DNA from: DATAFF01 sp036257595
Lineage (GTDB): Bacteria > Pseudomonadota > Alphaproteobacteria > Rhizobiales > Aestuariivirgaceae
Assembly (NCBI GenBank): GCA_036257595.1
Contig: DATAFF010000118.1
Coordinates: 1 to 44,264 of the forward strand
Direction of reading: 5' to 3'
Length of the DNA stretch: 44,264 bases
A model generated the notes under the pieces. The model worked only from the letters and a program-made list of their open reading frames with translations, was not told the DNA's origin and made no database searches. A program made the translations under genes and the position numbers. How positions within the stretch are numbered: position 1 is the stretch's first letter; each line of letters opens with the position of its first letter. Below are positions 43,137 through 44,264 of the stretch, one piece after another.

Positions 43137-44264
<1,128 letters not shown>

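Overview
The window is chromosomal DNA of a high-GC alphaproteobacterium, most likely of the order Hyphomicrobiales (Rhizobiales). This rests on the partial 16S rRNA at the right end (alphaproteobacterial, short V3 hairpin) and on familiar alphaproteobacterial gene groups: cobS-cobT with a small J-domain gene, aroK-aroB-CNNM-type gene, secA opposite a PpiC-type isomerase, lysC-ptsP, and prfA-prmC-DUF4167-clpB. I could not place it to family or genus.

Layout. 0-5.4 kb (minus strand): a decayed and an intact YbaK-type tRNA deacylase gene, carD, fdxA, an S4 RNA-binding protein and a SUV3-like helicase. 5.4-5.9 kb: a non-coding stretch rich in GTTAAC and GANTC sites with two DnaA-box-like 9-mers. 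5.9-16 kb: a DUF3108 secreted protein, rpmB and an acetyltransferase (plus strand), then a minus-strand group of J-domain protein, cobS, cobT and a phytase-like secreted protein; bolA; and an aroK-aroB-CNNM/CorC group. 16.2-19.1 kb (plus): xerD, accA, an L,D-transpeptidase lipoprotein. 19.1-24.6 kb: secA (minus) divergent from a PpiC-type foldase and argJ. 24.7-29.3 kb: mutT, a 51-residue Flp pilin, a degenerate methyltransferase, comF, grxC, a nitrilase-family amidase, DUF1178 and ubiG. 29.5-40.4 kb (plus): lysC, ptsP, a RodZ-like protein, prfA, prmC, DUF4167 and clpB. 40.4-42.2 kb (minus): an M23 peptidase. 42.7 kb to the end: an rRNA promoter, boxA, a hairpin-rich leader and the first ~1.13 kb of 16S rRNA.

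How the genes work together. The content is mostly core: translation (rpmB, prfA, prmC, deacylase, rRNA), export and envelope (secA, PpiC, L,D-transpeptidase, M23, RodZ-like), amino acid synthesis (aroK, aroB, argJ, lysC), cobalt insertion into the corrin ring (cobS, cobT), fatty acid and quinone synthesis (accA, ubiG), and nitrogen-PTS control (ptsP). Several neighbours are coupled by 1-11 nt overlaps.

I see no prophage, insertion sequence, CRISPR array, toxin-antitoxin or defence island, and no clearly undescribed multi-gene system. The more unusual signals are non-coding: a TAGGCA palindromic repeat family that sits between convergent genes and supplies stop codons, the GTTAAC/GANTC/DnaA-box cluster, a perfect inverted repeat inside the putative heat-shock promoter of clpB, overlapping hairpins in the lysC leader, a 10-bp-arm palindrome before the DUF4167 gene, and a 50-codon ORF running into the rRNA promoter. 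The orphan Flp pilin gene and the decayed tandem deacylase copy are the most notable coding oddities.
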